Shown: piece by piece, positions 1 to 11,837 of the stretch
Layout: every line of letters starts with the position of its first letter
Numbering within the stretch: the stretch's first letter is position 1
DNA from: Ophioderma brevispina
Lineage: Eukaryota; Echinodermata; Ophiuroidea; Amphilepidida; Ophiodermatidae
Direction of reading: 5' to 3'
NCBI GenBank assembly: GCA_023653785.1
Contig: JAMKCH010005324.1
Location: 1 to 64,000 of the forward strand
Length of the DNA: 64,000 nucleotides
Translations under genes and position numbers: made by a program
The notes under the pieces: model-generated
What the model was told of the DNA's origin: nothing
The model's database searches: none
The model's input: the letters and a program-made list of their open reading frames with translations, nothing else

Positions 1-416
1 CTCTTTCTACCTCGGTTCACCTTTGAAAGGCTTGGTAGAGTGAGTGAACGTTTTGATTGGGATTCACGTATCAGTGACAGTTAGCCAGTTGAAAGATGGA
101 TTGTTTGATGCTGGGCCAATTACAGGGAAAGTGAGGACCAGTATCAAAACAACCTGAAAGTGTCACCTCTGCCGCCCATGTGCATTGCGTTTTTGCTCTA
201 ACTACCAGCTGTATTCGATGGCGCACGTATCTGCGTTTGTGGTGCATGAGAAGATGCATGGGTAGGCTACTGGCCAGGTGAGGGAAAACTTGCTGGGGGG
301 AAACAAAGGAAATAGATGAAGACAGGTTTGCCAAATACATGGTGTGTGTTATGATTAGTTTTGATATCTGTTTTAGCAGTGAGGATGGCATCATGGATTT
401 TAGTAGGGTAATGGGA
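1..416. other. Unassigned AT-rich sequence
   Basis: I see no repeat end, RNA gene or credible exon here. A long minus-strand frame covers 71-700, but much of its product comes from the CA/TG-rich and polypurine tracts to its right and has no domain I recognise. Confidence 0.5.
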
Positions 417-499
417 TGGAGAGGGAGGAAAGAGAAACAAAGGAGAGGGAGGAAGAAGAGAAAGGGGGGGGAAAAAAAATAAAAAAGTGGAGAGAGCAG
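417..499 (+). repeat. Polypurine (GA-rich) tract
   Basis: About 80 bases of almost uninterrupted purine, running from GGGAGGAAAGAG-like repeats into G8 then A8. It is low-complexity DNA with potential to form triplex structure. It also explains the apparent reading frames across it. Confidence 0.85.
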
Positions 500-588
500 T
501 CCAAGCCGTAGCGAGCCATGATACTTGAATTCATACTGTATCAAAATAGGCAACCAACCAAAACATATTGCCCTTGACACCATTTCAG

Positions 589-720
589 TACACATCCACA
601 CACGTACATGTGTGCACATGTGTGCACACACATACACACACAAACTGCCACACCACACAAATGCAAAGGTATGCACATGCACACATGTGTACAAATGCAT
701 GCAAAATCTGCATCACACAC
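589..720. repeat. CA/TG-rich alternating purine-pyrimidine tract
   Basis: Degenerate CA/TG dinucleotide DNA with an internal near-palindrome, TGTGCACATGTGTGCACACA, at about 610-630. Alternating purine-pyrimidine runs of this kind are typical Z-DNA-prone microsatellites. A shorter tract of the same type lies at 1181-1300. Confidence 0.8.
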
Positions 721-1716
721 CCACATTTTGGTTTATGGTAGGCCCTTTATAAATTCTGAGGACTTGAAAAAAAACCATTAAAAAGGTTCTTACCTTTGTG
801 CCCAGTATAGTATTGCACAAAAGGCAGCATTCTGATTGGGTCAGTTTACTGAGCCAATTATTCTCAATAATGGGTCGCGAAGGCATTTTTAATTATCACG
901 CTGTTTTCAGAATAATAGAAATAAAGGGTTGCAGTATTATTTATGGGTAATAATGGATCCTCGGCCAGAAAAAATTAAAATAATGGAATCGGCTGCGCCT
1001 AGCCATGATTTAGTTTTCCGACCTCGGACACATTATTTGCCGCCATAAAGGATACTGCATAGCCCTTATTTTCTTAACATCAACGTAAATTGTTAACACT
1101 GTACGAGGACAAAAGTTCCTTTCAAGGACCTTTGTTTGAAAAAAAATTCTTTTGTTGTTAAAGGTCATCAGAAGTATAATGTCATACACGTGCACATGAA
1201 GGCATACACAGACAACACTCAACCACATGTCACATGATACACACATGCATGATGACATGCCACATACGTACACAGGAATGTGATTGCTCACATGCGCACA
1301 CTTTAATGTTGTAAGACTTGCCTATTGTATTGATGAACCATTAGTTAATGAAAGTGGTTGATTTTCCTATATAACCCTTTTGGTGACCCTTAACAGAAAA
1401 TAGAATAGGATGGCCTCATGAATGGAATAAGCTCATATATCTTTTGAGGGTGTACATCTGGGTGTTCTTGCAATTCTGCAATTGGGGCCCCTAAATGGAA
1501 GACTATTGCTCATTATACGATTGCATTACATACCTCTTGCTTTCATTTCTGTTCAGTCTAAAATGTCACTATTGATGACTGAAATCATAAAGGTGCCAAT
1601 TTGGGGAATGTTTTTTTATTTATATGAATTCTGTTCTAGTGAATGGCATTCTTATGCTTTGCTGATACACTGTAAAAATAACTTATTTGTTGGGAAAGAA
1701 ATTTTCATGAACTTAA
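721..1716. other. Unassigned sequence with a second CA/TG-rich tract
   Basis: Ordinary AT-rich sequence. CA/TG-rich DNA at 1181-1300 resembles the tract at 589-720. No exon or element boundary could be supported. Confidence 0.5.
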
Positions 1717-2050
1717 AGGTGCGTGTTCGATCGTCTCTTTGGTACCCCCCTGAATTACCCGTAAGTAGTATCGATTTTGATATCAAATGCAAGGCCGTAT
1801 TTTTTCTGTCGTCCTGAAATTAGCCTCAGAATCCATTTCATTCCCAAGATATAAACAAAAAAACCACGTTTTAGTGGTTGGTTAACCATCAATATTAGCA
1901 CGGAATTGATAGGGCTTTGCAAATGCATTATTCCGGCTCGACCATCAAAACAGCAAGCTTGTTTCCACGGTACTTGAGGGGGTGTGTGCAAGTGCCAGGC
2001 TCTCATTTCACGTAGAGAAACCACAATGCATATAATCGGAACAACCCCCT
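1717..2050 (-). mobile_element. TTAA-flanked MITE, family 2 (AGGTGCTTGTTC type)
   Basis: A 334-bp element with TTAA at 1713-1716 and 2051-2054. It starts AGGTGCGTGTTCGATCG. Its internal sequence matches, in reverse orientation, the copies at 22297-22632 and 58792-59107, which share a block reading TTGATATCAGATG-like then TACTACTTCCGG in the other direction. It has no coding capacity, so it is a non-autonomous DNA element. TTAA duplications suggest a piggyBac-like mobiliser; this rests on the target site only. Confidence 0.8.
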
Positions 2051-2610
2051 TTAAGCAAAAGAGCTCCCTCCATTTGTACAACAAAAAGCCAAAGTGGTAT
2101 GACATGTTATTGGTGATGTTCTAATAGTATCAAATGAGTATAAGCTACAATAGTGCATTTACCATAAGTTGGTACTCGGACTTTGTTCGTCTGTGATTTC
2201 AAATATCAGTGTTTTATCAAAGGTGATGCACCATCTTCTTGTGAGTTAAAGTGTCAGCAATTGATGTACATGATGATATGCATGTGATGTCATGTTCAAA
2301 ATGATCAAAGTGCACCTACAAAAGATGGACCAGATAGACTATATCCTCTTTAATACAATACATAAATGTGTATTATGATACAGAAATATGATGGACAAAA
2401 ATCTGCATTGATTTTTTGCCATTGACGTTGTTAGTATGTTAATGAGCAAAGTTTGAGTGGTGACGGTGAATGTTATTTTGTGACGTTATTGTGGGTGTGT
2501 GGATATTGTTTTAGAAGCCATTAACTGCATTGGATTTCTGATGCTTAGATTTTGTACATGGTGCTTTTGTAATACATGATTTTGTTCAGGTATTATATGT
2601 AAATTATTGT
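2051..2610. other. Unassigned sequence
   Basis: AT-rich sequence without a recognisable element, exon or RNA gene. Confidence 0.5.
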
Positions 2611-2931
2611 GGGCGGCCAAGCTATGCTGGAGGACAACTTAACAATCCAGGTTGTGTGTGTGTATGTGTGATGTGTGTGGGTGTTGTGGATGTCTGTGTC
2701 ACTAAAAGGTAAGATTTTTTGAAAAAAAATTGACTAATTGAAAGTTGAGTTCAATTGGAACAAAACTTGTGTCATATGTGCACCAAGGGATCCCTCAAAT
2801 GTTGATGAGGTCAAAAGTCATTTGCCAAGGTCAAAGTCATTGCCAAGGTCAAAGGTCATGGAGCGGTCCCACAGCTTATATTCTTTGAATATAGCGATCG
2901 CCGGCGAAAGTCGAGAACCGCGAAATTCTAG
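2611..2931 (+). repeat. Dispersed repeat R1 (AGGTCA-bearing), copy 1
   Basis: Begins GGGCGGCCAAGCTATGCTGG and ends GAACCGCGAAATTCTAG. The full-length relative is at 11838-12287 and fragments occur at 43750-44530 and 55715-55960. It contains a TG microsatellite near its start and a perfect direct repeat AGGTCAAAGGTCA at 2846-2858. It has no terminal inverted repeat or coding sequence. The CTAG end with an upstream TATATTC/GAATATA hairpin is loosely Helitron-like, but the spacing is too long to assign that class. Confidence 0.75.
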
Positions 2932-4058
2932 TTTCTTCTGCATTTGAACAAAAATAAAAAATTCAATTGATAGATTAAAGAAGTTTTAAATAGGCTCTGA
3001 TTTCTGAAATGCTCAAACCATTTGATTGCATTGAGGACTAACTTCGTACCATGGTAAGCTGAACCATGGCCAGGATTCATAATTGGTGTAAACATATTGA
3101 CCTCTTAATGATCCAATATGACCTTTGACCCTATTCACAAATGTGATGGCAGACAACAAGTGGCATTTTGGGGATGATGTATTTATTAAAAATTATAAAA
3201 AATATTTTAGCATGCCAAGGAAGCCAATTGACATTAAAATAAAAAATAACCATTAAGGTCTGTTAACGGTTTCCCAAAATTCCCCAAAAATTGCATTAAA
3301 GAATAGTTGACACCAATGTCTTCCAAACGCAATGTTCAATGTGGCAGTCTTAAAATACGGAATAATTCATGAGGCAAACGCTGCATCAATCTGTTGAGAC
3401 GAACAAACGAATTGTGAATTAATAAAAATAAGAATAACACAGTGCAATAGCCAGCGGTAACTGGGGACATACTCCAATGCAAACATAGCCCCAGTATACT
3501 AATAAACCACTTGCCCTACATGCTACTGACCGAGCTAGAGCGTGCCTCGTCGTCGCTGTGTCCGCAAACAAATTCCATCCCTGGGTGAGTTACTGTGCTT
3601 ACGAGTAGTATTCGTGTCCTTAGGGTCTTCGCAGAAGAAAACATAATATATCGGAACTCTAAATACGGCATATTGAATTGAATCACTGACTAAACAATAC
3701 ACTACATATACCATGCTATTCTAGCTTACTGATTTTGCAATCCGCTATCATTAATTGTGGTGATTCTAAATGTTAGCACTGGATGAGTTTTTAAAAAAGA
3801 GAGTTAACATGCTGTGATATTGCTTTAATTGAAAAGTAGTATTTATTTGCTAGGAAAGTAATGAAAAGAAAAACAACCACAAAAACTGAAGTGATTTGTA
3901 GAAGATAATAAGTAATGGTCTGTTTGGCCACTATGGCCTAGATAGTGCGGAATGCACTCTTGGACAAGATTTAAGAACTAGAGGTCAACCTAAATGGTGA
4001 CCCTGCCATTTACAGTGCGACAGAAGATTATCATATAATTTAGTAAATAATATGGATC
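2932..4058. other. Unassigned sequence with a GACC-type fragment and a small CpG-richer patch
   Basis: The segment at 3090-3170 (TGACCTTTGACC followed by a 'catt-cacaaatgtgatggcaga' type phrase) resembles GACC-rich dispersed fragments near 5930, 23390, 45780 and 55910. At 3500-3640 CpG density rises, and ATG at about 3519 opens a short frame that runs to a GTGAGT donor-like site at 3581. This is too short to call as an exon. Confidence 0.4.
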
Positions 4059-4192
4059 TAGCCCAGAGGGTGTATTGGAGTCAATCCCACAATGCACCAG
4101 TTTTGGGAAATTTCACGTCAATAAGGTCATGTGGATCCCACAAAAATCCTAGTCTAACATATAAAATCCTGACTTTAACACTCTGGGTCTAG
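4059..4192. mobile_element. Small TIR element (AGAGGGTGT type)
   Basis: Inverted ends CTAGCCCAGAGGGTGT and the complement of ACACTCTGGGTCTAG bracket 134 bp. The interior (AATGCACCAGTTTTGG, then a GGTCATGTG block) matches the larger copy at 20946-21227. It is non-coding and reads as an internally deleted MITE. Confidence 0.7.
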
Positions 4193-6182
4193 CCATAATA
4201 CAAACAAGATGGTTCACACTGTTTGAAAGTCTCATTTACTATTACAACACCAGAATAAAGACAAAAAATTATTGCCGGCGAAACACTTTGCAACTGATTT
4301 GGAATATTTAAGGTCCACTAACTAACATTTCTGTGTAAATTTTACGAAATTACATTGTGGGCAAATATGGAGAATGGGCATACAGAGGGGCACTATAACT
4401 ACAATTTTGACTTTTGTCGGGCTATATGGACTAAGATTCCACAATGGATGTTGTCTGATTCTTGCAGAGATGATAGTTCTTGCATGTTCCCTTGTAAACT
4501 TTAACCACTTTTTTTTTTTGTTCAGTGTCAAATGGTTGTCGCACTGCTTAAAATTTCTAAAAATAAGAGACAATTTTTATGGGGTCAAACAGCAGTGGAA
4601 TCATTGCCTGTTCCATGTGCCTTGCAGTGGGTTGTTGTTAAAAAGATCCAAAGTTGGCAAATTTGTCAAGTTTGCTCCCCAACTGCGCTCATTTTAACTT
4701 AACCAGTTGAGAAACTCATGATTTACAATAAAATGATTGATTGGTGTCACAAAATTTGTAACAACCTCAGATGTTTTAAATTCAAATGGTGTTACCAAAA
4801 ATTGTGAAAGAAGGCAGCCACATACTCATAACACCTTTTGTTCACCAATCATGTAGGGATGAAATCACAGGGGGTGCACATAAGAACTGCCGGTAAAAGG
4901 GCTTGTGTTATATATGTTCACAGTATTCCACATTTTTCCATGGATTTGGTGAACGCGACATGTCTCCCCATGTAAAGAAAAACATTAACCTTAAAAAAGA
5001 CCAAGGGAGTATGGGCTATGGTAAGATTGTGTAAGGATGTGTGAAGTCACAAAAAAACAAGTCTCAACAGCAGATTTGAGCTGAACAGATGTTTTTGCTC
5101 AGCATGTCAGGCTGATGTCTGATCTATCTGTCTGGCTAACCACTAACTCAAATACACAGTTGTCTTTGGAAAAAGCTAACTTGAGCATGTTTCTTTGACA
5201 TTTTTTAAACTCTCACAGAGGAAAAACAACAATATCACACCCAAGTAACAATGTTATTGGAACAAACAAGTAAAAATGAAAGCAAAAAAAAACTAGGATT
5301 TTTAAATTCTTCTGTTAATCTACATACAAATTGAATTCAGGATTGGGTATTTAAAGATATGAGCAAACGGCCTACTTAAACACCAGAGACCGTCACCACT
5401 AAGACATACCCAAGGTATTGAGCTACTCTCTGTCTTCTGTATAGTATGCCCTAAATTAAAAAGGCACTTACACCACAAGACAACTTACAATAAATTGTTG
5501 GCGTTGGTGTGAGAAATTCATTTAAAAAAAATATCTTTAATAGAGAAAACCCAATAGCACTGAGCTTTGAAGTGGACCGTGTACCACAATTCGAGCAAAC
5601 CATGCAATAGTGGTAATGTCAGGCATGCGTTAAAATGGGTATTTAAGAAAAGGGAAGAAGGAGGGAAGGAAGGGGAAACCCCTTCTGAACATCAATTAAA
5701 TACATTTTCAAGGTGATGACATTTTCAATGTCACATTGGGATATTCCATTTTTATCCGTACTCCCCCTGTGGAGGCTTCAACTAAATCTTACATATTGGT
5801 TAGAGTGTAGTTAAACTGACTTAAAGCATTAAATAATATTAGTCAAATTGCTTAGTGTTTTCCCATGTTGACAATTTTCATGAGACTTGGGCACATGCTT
5901 CTTTGGGTAGGTGTCTATATTGTGTTGATGATGTCATGTGAATTGGTGACCTATTTGACCTCTGTCCTTATTCCACAAACTGCTACGGCAGAAGACCTGC
6001 GTTGAACGCTATATTTTTATGTTGAAAGAGTTCGATATATGCCCCCTTTAACGTTCTATCAAGAAAAAAATAATTATGGCCTAAAATTAACAAAACACCT
6101 AACCTCGAGGCCAAGTTAACATATAGAACTTGAGGGGGGTACGTATGGAACTCTTGCCAAAAATTTAACTTTAACATAGCAC
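4193..6182. other. Unassigned sequence
   Basis: Two kilobases of AT-rich DNA. A 107-codon frame at 4374-4697 crosses a T-run and gives an unrecognised Leu/Phe-rich product, so it was not called. A GACC-type fragment lies at 5925-6010. Nothing else was identified. Confidence 0.45.
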
Positions 6183-6460
6183 GCCTCCCTATCTGCTTAA
6201 AAACTCACTGAGCTGAGCCTAGAAAAATGCACGAAGCCTTAAAAGATGCGATGAGTAATTGTAGACACATATGGGCACGAATTTGCTGGCCGGGCCAGCG
6301 GCAACCTGGTGGCTTGCATCCCCGGTCATGGGAAGTGGGGTGCAAGGGGCTCCTGGTTCGAATCCAACCCAAGATGTCCCAATCTTCTTACCTTCTATCC
6401 CTTTTCCCCTTCCCTTTCCTCCCGGGAACAGTATGCCCGCATTAGGGTTTATAATACCTC
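6183..6460 (+). mobile_element. tRNA-derived SINE A, plus-strand copy
   Basis: A perfect RNA polymerase III B box, GGTTCGAATCC, lies at 6355-6365. It sits downstream of a tRNA-like segment (GCTGGCCGGGCCAGC, then TGGCTTGCATCCCC) and is followed by a pyrimidine-rich tail. The same arrangement occurs in reverse at 19757-20040, including the upstream block ACTCACTGAGCTGAG and AAGATGCGATGA. It is a decayed, non-coding retroposon. The A box is degenerate. Confidence 0.75.
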
Positions 6461-8093
6461 TTCCTCAGGTACAAGACCATAATATACCTGACATTCAGTG
6501 TAAACCACTGACATCTCCTTCTGAAGGATTTCTCCTCAGAAGTCCTAAAACATTCATTTTGTTGTTCGGCCTTGAGTTGTGCAGAGAAAACTGATAAAAA
6601 CACAAGATTTTACTTTCTATTTACTTTTTTTCCTACCATTAAATTTACAAAGACAAACCCCCACAGTGTAGCATTATATTAAAACATTATTTTCATTATC
6701 AATTATTTTAAAAAAATATTTCAAGAAACTCAAGATGTGAAAAAAAAAAATTTGCTGTGAATTTCAATTCTTTCATAAAATCTAAATCTGAAAGAATTGA
6801 TCAAATTTGTGCAAACAAAAAGTTTTAAAAGCGAGTTGTTTTTCATTAAAAAAAACGTGTGACTGCAAATCAAGATGTGCGCCAGGTTTGGAAAAAAATG
6901 AACGCAAGTACGCAACCTCAGCTAGGTGCATTAACATGATGTGGTCCCTTGTTTTTACCAAGTCATCTTAATTGCAATATGATCCTATATTAGCCCAAAT
7001 CAAATGGGTAGCCTATTCGAATTAAATTCTGTCGTCTTTTCCCTGGGTCTATTCACTTTCAGGAATGAGGATATTTTGCTGGTCTTGTTAGGGGAATTCG
7101 CTTGCCGACAAGGAAAACTTGTCCGCTGTGCGTATGCCTATTTGTGTGTATAATGTCTGCATACTCGCATGCATGCATGCATTGTGTAGCCTTCTGATGT
7201 TTGCACTAGAAATCATCTTGGCCTTGCAACATTTTATTGAAATTGTGGCGATTAAAAATTGAGAAAAACAATGTCCGTATCAAGTTCCGGTAAGGAAATT
7301 TGGCGTGTATGCGTGTCACTGACCTTCACAGTGAAGCGCAGGGTAATGGTATTCTATTAAGTGAGGCTGTGTACGGACTTTTTAACCAGCGTTGGTTATG
7401 GATTTTGCAAAATGACTGGGTCTATGTAGGTGTGGTCATTTCATTGAATGCTTTTCTAAGATTTGGCATGTTAGTGCTGTGTTTAAATTGTATCTTCTAA
7501 ATTTGGTAGTATTAAAAAAGAAGAAAAACCAAGGTTGAAGTGAATCATAAAGATGTCTTGCAAAGTGCTGGCATGAAAGGGTTAATCTAAACAACACCAC
7601 AGGGACTGGGGAAGCCAGCGCAATAATTTGATGATAAAATGTCAAGGAATCTGCGAGAGCTTTAAAATGTGGCGTATGATTTAGGGAAACATGAGGTCAC
7701 ACGATAGTGGGTTTTCACGTCGGCGCGAATACATGAATTAAGTATCGAGCCTTATGCGAGGAGATATAACGGGGGATAGTAATTCCACAAAGTGCATGTT
7801 GCAAAGTGTGTTTTCATTATCCTCGCCAAATCATCTGTACCAAGACATCTCCGTTTAAATTAGAAATGAAGATAAAAACCTTGCCTGCGTGTGAGTGCAC
7901 TTGGAATGTTCTGAAATTGGCGGATTGCTGAAGTCTGAAAACAGGTGAGGTTTCTGCGGCATTTATGAGTGTGTTTACGTTTTAATGGCGTTTACTTCGG
8001 ATCCAGCAGAACATTGAAGACTTGTTCCCAATGTGGATAGAGATTTTGTTGATTTGAACCTAACATGCCATATGCAGTATATAGTATGTTAGC
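6461..8093. other. Unassigned sequence, one GCAT microsatellite
   Basis: Contains a short (GCAT)n run at 7166-7182. The segment at about 7700-8000 has more CpG and looks single-copy within the window. It includes an ACAG|GTGAGG donor-like site near 7943, but no acceptor or coding frame could be paired with it. Confidence 0.4.
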
Positions 8094-8240
8094 CCTTTTG
8101 ACTCTGGTAGATTTTAGGCTTCCCTTAGTCACTTGGGAAGCTCTCAAAAGTTACCAACCTAAGACTAGGCTTGTTTGGACTCATTTCAATGTATTTTTCA
8201 TGCTGATTCTGAATATGGTAAATTTTTGATAAAAAATTGA
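8094..8240 (+). repeat. Dispersed repeat D, copy 1
   Basis: Carries CCTAAGACTAGGCTTGTTTG followed by GACTCATTTCAATGTATTTT and a CATGCTGATTC block. The same sequence is present on the opposite strand at 53590-53725. No ends or coding capacity are visible; it is probably a fragment of a longer element. Confidence 0.7.
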
Positions 8241-8642
8241 AACATTTTGAACTGTGTGCGATTAAGTTTCCTGCATGGCCAGAGGGTTAAAGTTGAACTT
8301 TCATATAAATGGAGCAGCTGAACAGGTTACATAAAAACAAAAATTGAGGGATGTTAGAGCTTGTGACCTTATATTGCATCATAGGTCATGAATGTGTCAT
8401 GGTCCAACATCTCAAATTATCATTGTGCAAAACAATTTATGCAGGATATGTATTGAAGTATCTTGCTCAATGTCTTACTGATATCATGAGCAAATTTTTG
8501 GAAAGGGCATCTCAATGAAATGAAACTTTTTTTGTGTTAAATGGCTTTATCTCTTGATACAGACAAGCTAGGCTGCTAACTAATTGGACTTTAAATACTT
8601 GAAACTCATGATTGGCACCCATAACCCTGAGTGGCTCCCACA
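8241..8642. other. Unassigned sequence
   Basis: No element, exon or RNA gene recognised. Confidence 0.5.
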
Positions 8643-8990
8643 AACATCATGCGGTATGGTTGCGCCGACCTTTGTCCCGACAGGCGTTTGTTTGGGCGTG
8701 TGAACGGGGGCATAATTAATCCACTGTAACTCCTCAATGCAAGTACTGATCATGTTCAAACTTGGTAGCGTGATAGCCCATGTTGAGTATGGGTGCTCTT
8801 TAGTTGTCTGATACCATGAATATTAACTATTATAATTAGCTATATTTGCATAATTTGAAACATTTTTTCTCATTCACTGTAACTCCTTAATGCTCTGTTG
8901 TATCTTCAACCTTGGTGATATGATATAGCCCTTGAAGCCCTGCTGAGTTCTGGTCCTGTATAATTGCGTTACATTCATGCATATAATGAA
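8643..8990. repeat. Repeat with internal duplication (CACTGTAACTCC units)
   Basis: The phrase CACTGTAACTCC(T)CAATGC occurs at about 8722 and again near 8876 as CACTGTAACTCCTTAATGC. Each is followed by a TTCAA-CTTGGT-GATA block. The ~155-bp spacing suggests an old tandem duplication inside a dispersed repeat. No coding sequence. Confidence 0.55.
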
Positions 8991-9059
8991 AATATTATTA
9001 TTAGTAATTAATAGTTTATTGTCCCATTAGGAAGAAAATACACAATTGTGAATTTTTTA

Positions 9060-9212
9060 ATAAACCAAATTTTTTGCACGTAAGATTAGGTTACACATGG
9101 ATTACTAAGGCTAATGGTTAAGATGATTATAAAAATTTCACCTTTTTAGGTAAGGTGGGGTGGGGGAAGAAATGAGGTATGAATCGGGAATGCTCCTTTA
9201 GCTCAAATCAAG
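9060..9212 (-). mobile_element. Fragment of TTAA-type MITE family 3
   Basis: AAGATTAGGTTACACATGGA and the following ATTACTAAGGCTAATGGTTA-type block match the element at 10519-10858 and, reversed, 21897-22025. It ends near GGGAATGCTCCTTTAG. The other end was not located. Confidence 0.6.
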
Positions 9213-9859
9213 GTCGTTCACATAGAAAATCATAACCTTAATTGTACACAGTATCCTATAGTAATGTTATACTGCAAAGGTTTTCTACATCAAAGTTAAA
9301 ATTTTGATTCATCTCAACCATTTGAACCAATCAACTTGGAACTTAGGTGCTACTTTAATTTTGGTTAATTATTATAATTAAATATATTTCAAAAATCTCT
9401 GAATCTGCCTTTAAGTAAAAATGATGTTCAAAATGTGTCTGCTTCCTTTAAGAACACCCATGAAAACCTGGTGGTCACCTCTCCTAAAGGATGTGTTGTG
9501 TATGACTATTTCTTAATGACACTCATTGGCACTAAGGTGTTTTTTTTGAGCCTGCTTGTTTTTTTTTGGGTCGGATAGGGTAGGTACTGATTGCCAGCAT
9601 GAATCGCTGTTTACAATTAGAATGCTTTGTTTTGGCCCTTAAGAATAAGCAGATATTGATCCATTGAAAAGGCAAAGATGCTGGATCACCTGAAATTAAT
9701 CTTTGTGGTGTGATGCCCGAGTGATTTCCGGCCATATCATACAAATGTTTCTTGTATAATATGTTAAATTTTTTTAGGGCAGCATACCTTGAATTTTCAT
9801 TGAGTATCCATATAGTACTGGCTCTTGTGTGCTGAAGAGAGGTACCGGTAAAAATTTAG
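9213..9859. other. Unassigned sequence
   Basis: AT-rich DNA without a recognised feature; a 70-codon minus-strand frame at 9532-9744 starts in a T-run and is not credible. Confidence 0.45.
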
Positions 9860-10206
9860 AGGTGGCAACGAGAGAATTCACATATCAGTGTGCCCCTAAA
9901 AAAATCGAAAGTACTGATTTTGCCCTTCAATAAACTTTCTATAAAACTATCCCCATCTGAAAGGATTAGCCGAGAAATGTTTCTTGGTACAAAAAAGTGA
10001 AATTTCTAATTTCGTAATGAACAATACGAAAATTCAGCTTATGTTTTTAATTGAAACATTAGCAAATCACAATCACCTTTTTTCTCTCTTTTAAGACAAT
10101 TTCTGTATCCAATACAAGGTAAGACCGTCTATTTGAGTGCCTATTTAATCTGAAATTACTATTATGAAACAATTTAGGTGCCCCTCAAAAATCTCTCGTT
10201 GCACCG
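9860..10206 (+). mobile_element. TTAA-flanked MITE, family 1 (AGGTGCAA type)
   Basis: A 347-bp element with inverted ends AGGTGGCAACGAGAG and CTCTCGTTGCACC. The right flank is TTAA and the left flank is TTAG (mutated). It matches nearly full length to 27649-27995 and 54031-54370. It has no coding capacity. All full copies carry a pyrimidine-rich stretch followed by ACAAGGTAAGA, which resembles paired splice sites. Confidence 0.85.
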
Positions 10207-10514
10207 TTAAGTAATTTTCAAAATGCTTAAATGTGTGTGATAACTAGTTGGAGTAATATTGAAGGTGTTTTCATCATGGAATATCTGACAATTCCTCTTT
10301 CATCTTGTATCTGTACTTTCCGTGATATTTTAAACCATGTGTTATTTATCTGATTTGGATAAAATTATGTTTTCTGATGGACTATAGCTGACCGACTGCA
10401 CTTTGGGGTAAAAAAATGGAAAACACTAAAAAGAAATATCACTAGGAAGTTGCCCTAGCCACAACAAGATTTTACTCAGAGACATTTTCTTCTAAAGATG
10501 CTCTTCTGAATCTA
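10207..10514. other. Unassigned sequence
   Basis: About 300 bp between two MITEs, with nothing recognised. Confidence 0.5.
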
Positions 10515-10518
10515 TTAA

Positions 10519-10858
10519 AGTTGCATTTCGTGATTTTCACCCCCCCGTCACTTTCTGTTTTTTCTTGTTCCCTAATAGCCTTTAAGAAAGCTTAGTCCAC
10601 AATCTGAGCTGATCCCGATCTGCGGTTTTGTGTTATAGGAATTGTTTTTCCCACGTCCCATAGGCACTGTGCTGTAATGTCCTTTCCGTTTAGGACAGAA
10701 AAACCAAAATTTAGATTTCTGTATAGATATCACCGAATTTGCACTAAGATTAGGTACACTTGGATTATTAAGGCTAATTAATGGTTCAGATGATATAAAA
10801 AAGCTCAACTTTTGTAGGCAGTCGGGGGGGAATGAGGTTGTGGCTCACGCAGTGCCCC
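10519..10858 (-). mobile_element. TTAA-type MITE, family 3
   Basis: About 340 bp with TTAA on the left (10515-10518) and GTAA on the right (10859-10862). Ends AGTTGCATTTCGTGA and the complement of TCACGCAGTGCCCC pair imperfectly. The interior TTAGGTACACTTGGATTATT and the terminal GGGGGGAATGAGGTTGTGG block are shared with 9060-9212 and 21897-22025. Non-coding. Confidence 0.7.
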
Positions 10859-10862
10859 GTAA

Positions 10863-11837
10863 GATAAATAGTTTTCTCCATATGGAAAGACATTGGATAA
10901 TGCCATTTGTATCTCTTGTAAAAACTTGGAGTAATTGTGAATAAAATTCTTTGAGATAAAAATGAGCTATTGTGATCTGCGTTTTTAATGTGAAACTAAA
11001 CATGTGTTTGTCAGCAGAATTTTGCACCCGAGTTTAAACTCAATCGACTGTAAAATGCAAGGATAAAATGACGAAACTTCAATATTAGTCTTAAAAGCCA
11101 TCTGTGGGGATTATGAGTCAGTTCTCCAAAATGGAAGGGCGTAGTGTAATATTTTTGCTGTTACACTTGCAAAAGCCTCTTCCTGTTTTTTGTTGTTTTA
11201 CTAAGACAGTATGATATACAATTTCTTCTGGAAAAATCACCATTGGAGTTAAAGGAGAACCTGTACTGAGAATACTTATACAATATGTGCTATAAAAATA
11301 ATTAATGAAGATATATCGAATGGTTTCATGAAAAAACAGAATTATATTAACCATAAAAATGAACTAAAAATTTTTGCCTGACCATGTGCTGTTTGAAATT
11401 TCCGCTAGTGTAGATAGGATATGTATATGTGTTTTGCGTAACGGATGGCACAGTAGCATCATACACTTTCGCATGTGGCGCTTTGATAATATTTCACATG
11501 TATTTCCTATGGCATGTATGACACAAATGTACCGGCTGTATCACTTAACATGTTATGCACTAGCGCGATTTAATAGCACTTGGCCAGACTAGATGGTTTT
11601 AATTTATTGTTATGGTTAATATAATTCTGCTTTTCAATGAAACCACTTGATGTGTGATTAATAATTATTTTATAGAGTATATTTTATTAGAATATTATTC
11701 ATTGTATGGGTTCTCCTATTAAGATTGCATTTAGATCAAGATCAAGATGAAAATGTTATATATTTAAATTGGGCCATCCCCTTAAAGACCAAAAAAACTT
11801 GTCTCCAAAAAAAAATGTGGTTACCCTACCATTTTTG
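10863..11837. other. Unassigned sequence
   Basis: AT-rich, with several short open frames (for example 11118-11354 minus and 11374-11592 plus) that lack splice signals, domains or plausible composition. Confidence 0.45.

Noticed and set aside
71..700. 209-codon minus-strand frame
   Set aside because: Its product comes largely from the CA/TG-rich and polypurine tracts and has no domain or splice context.
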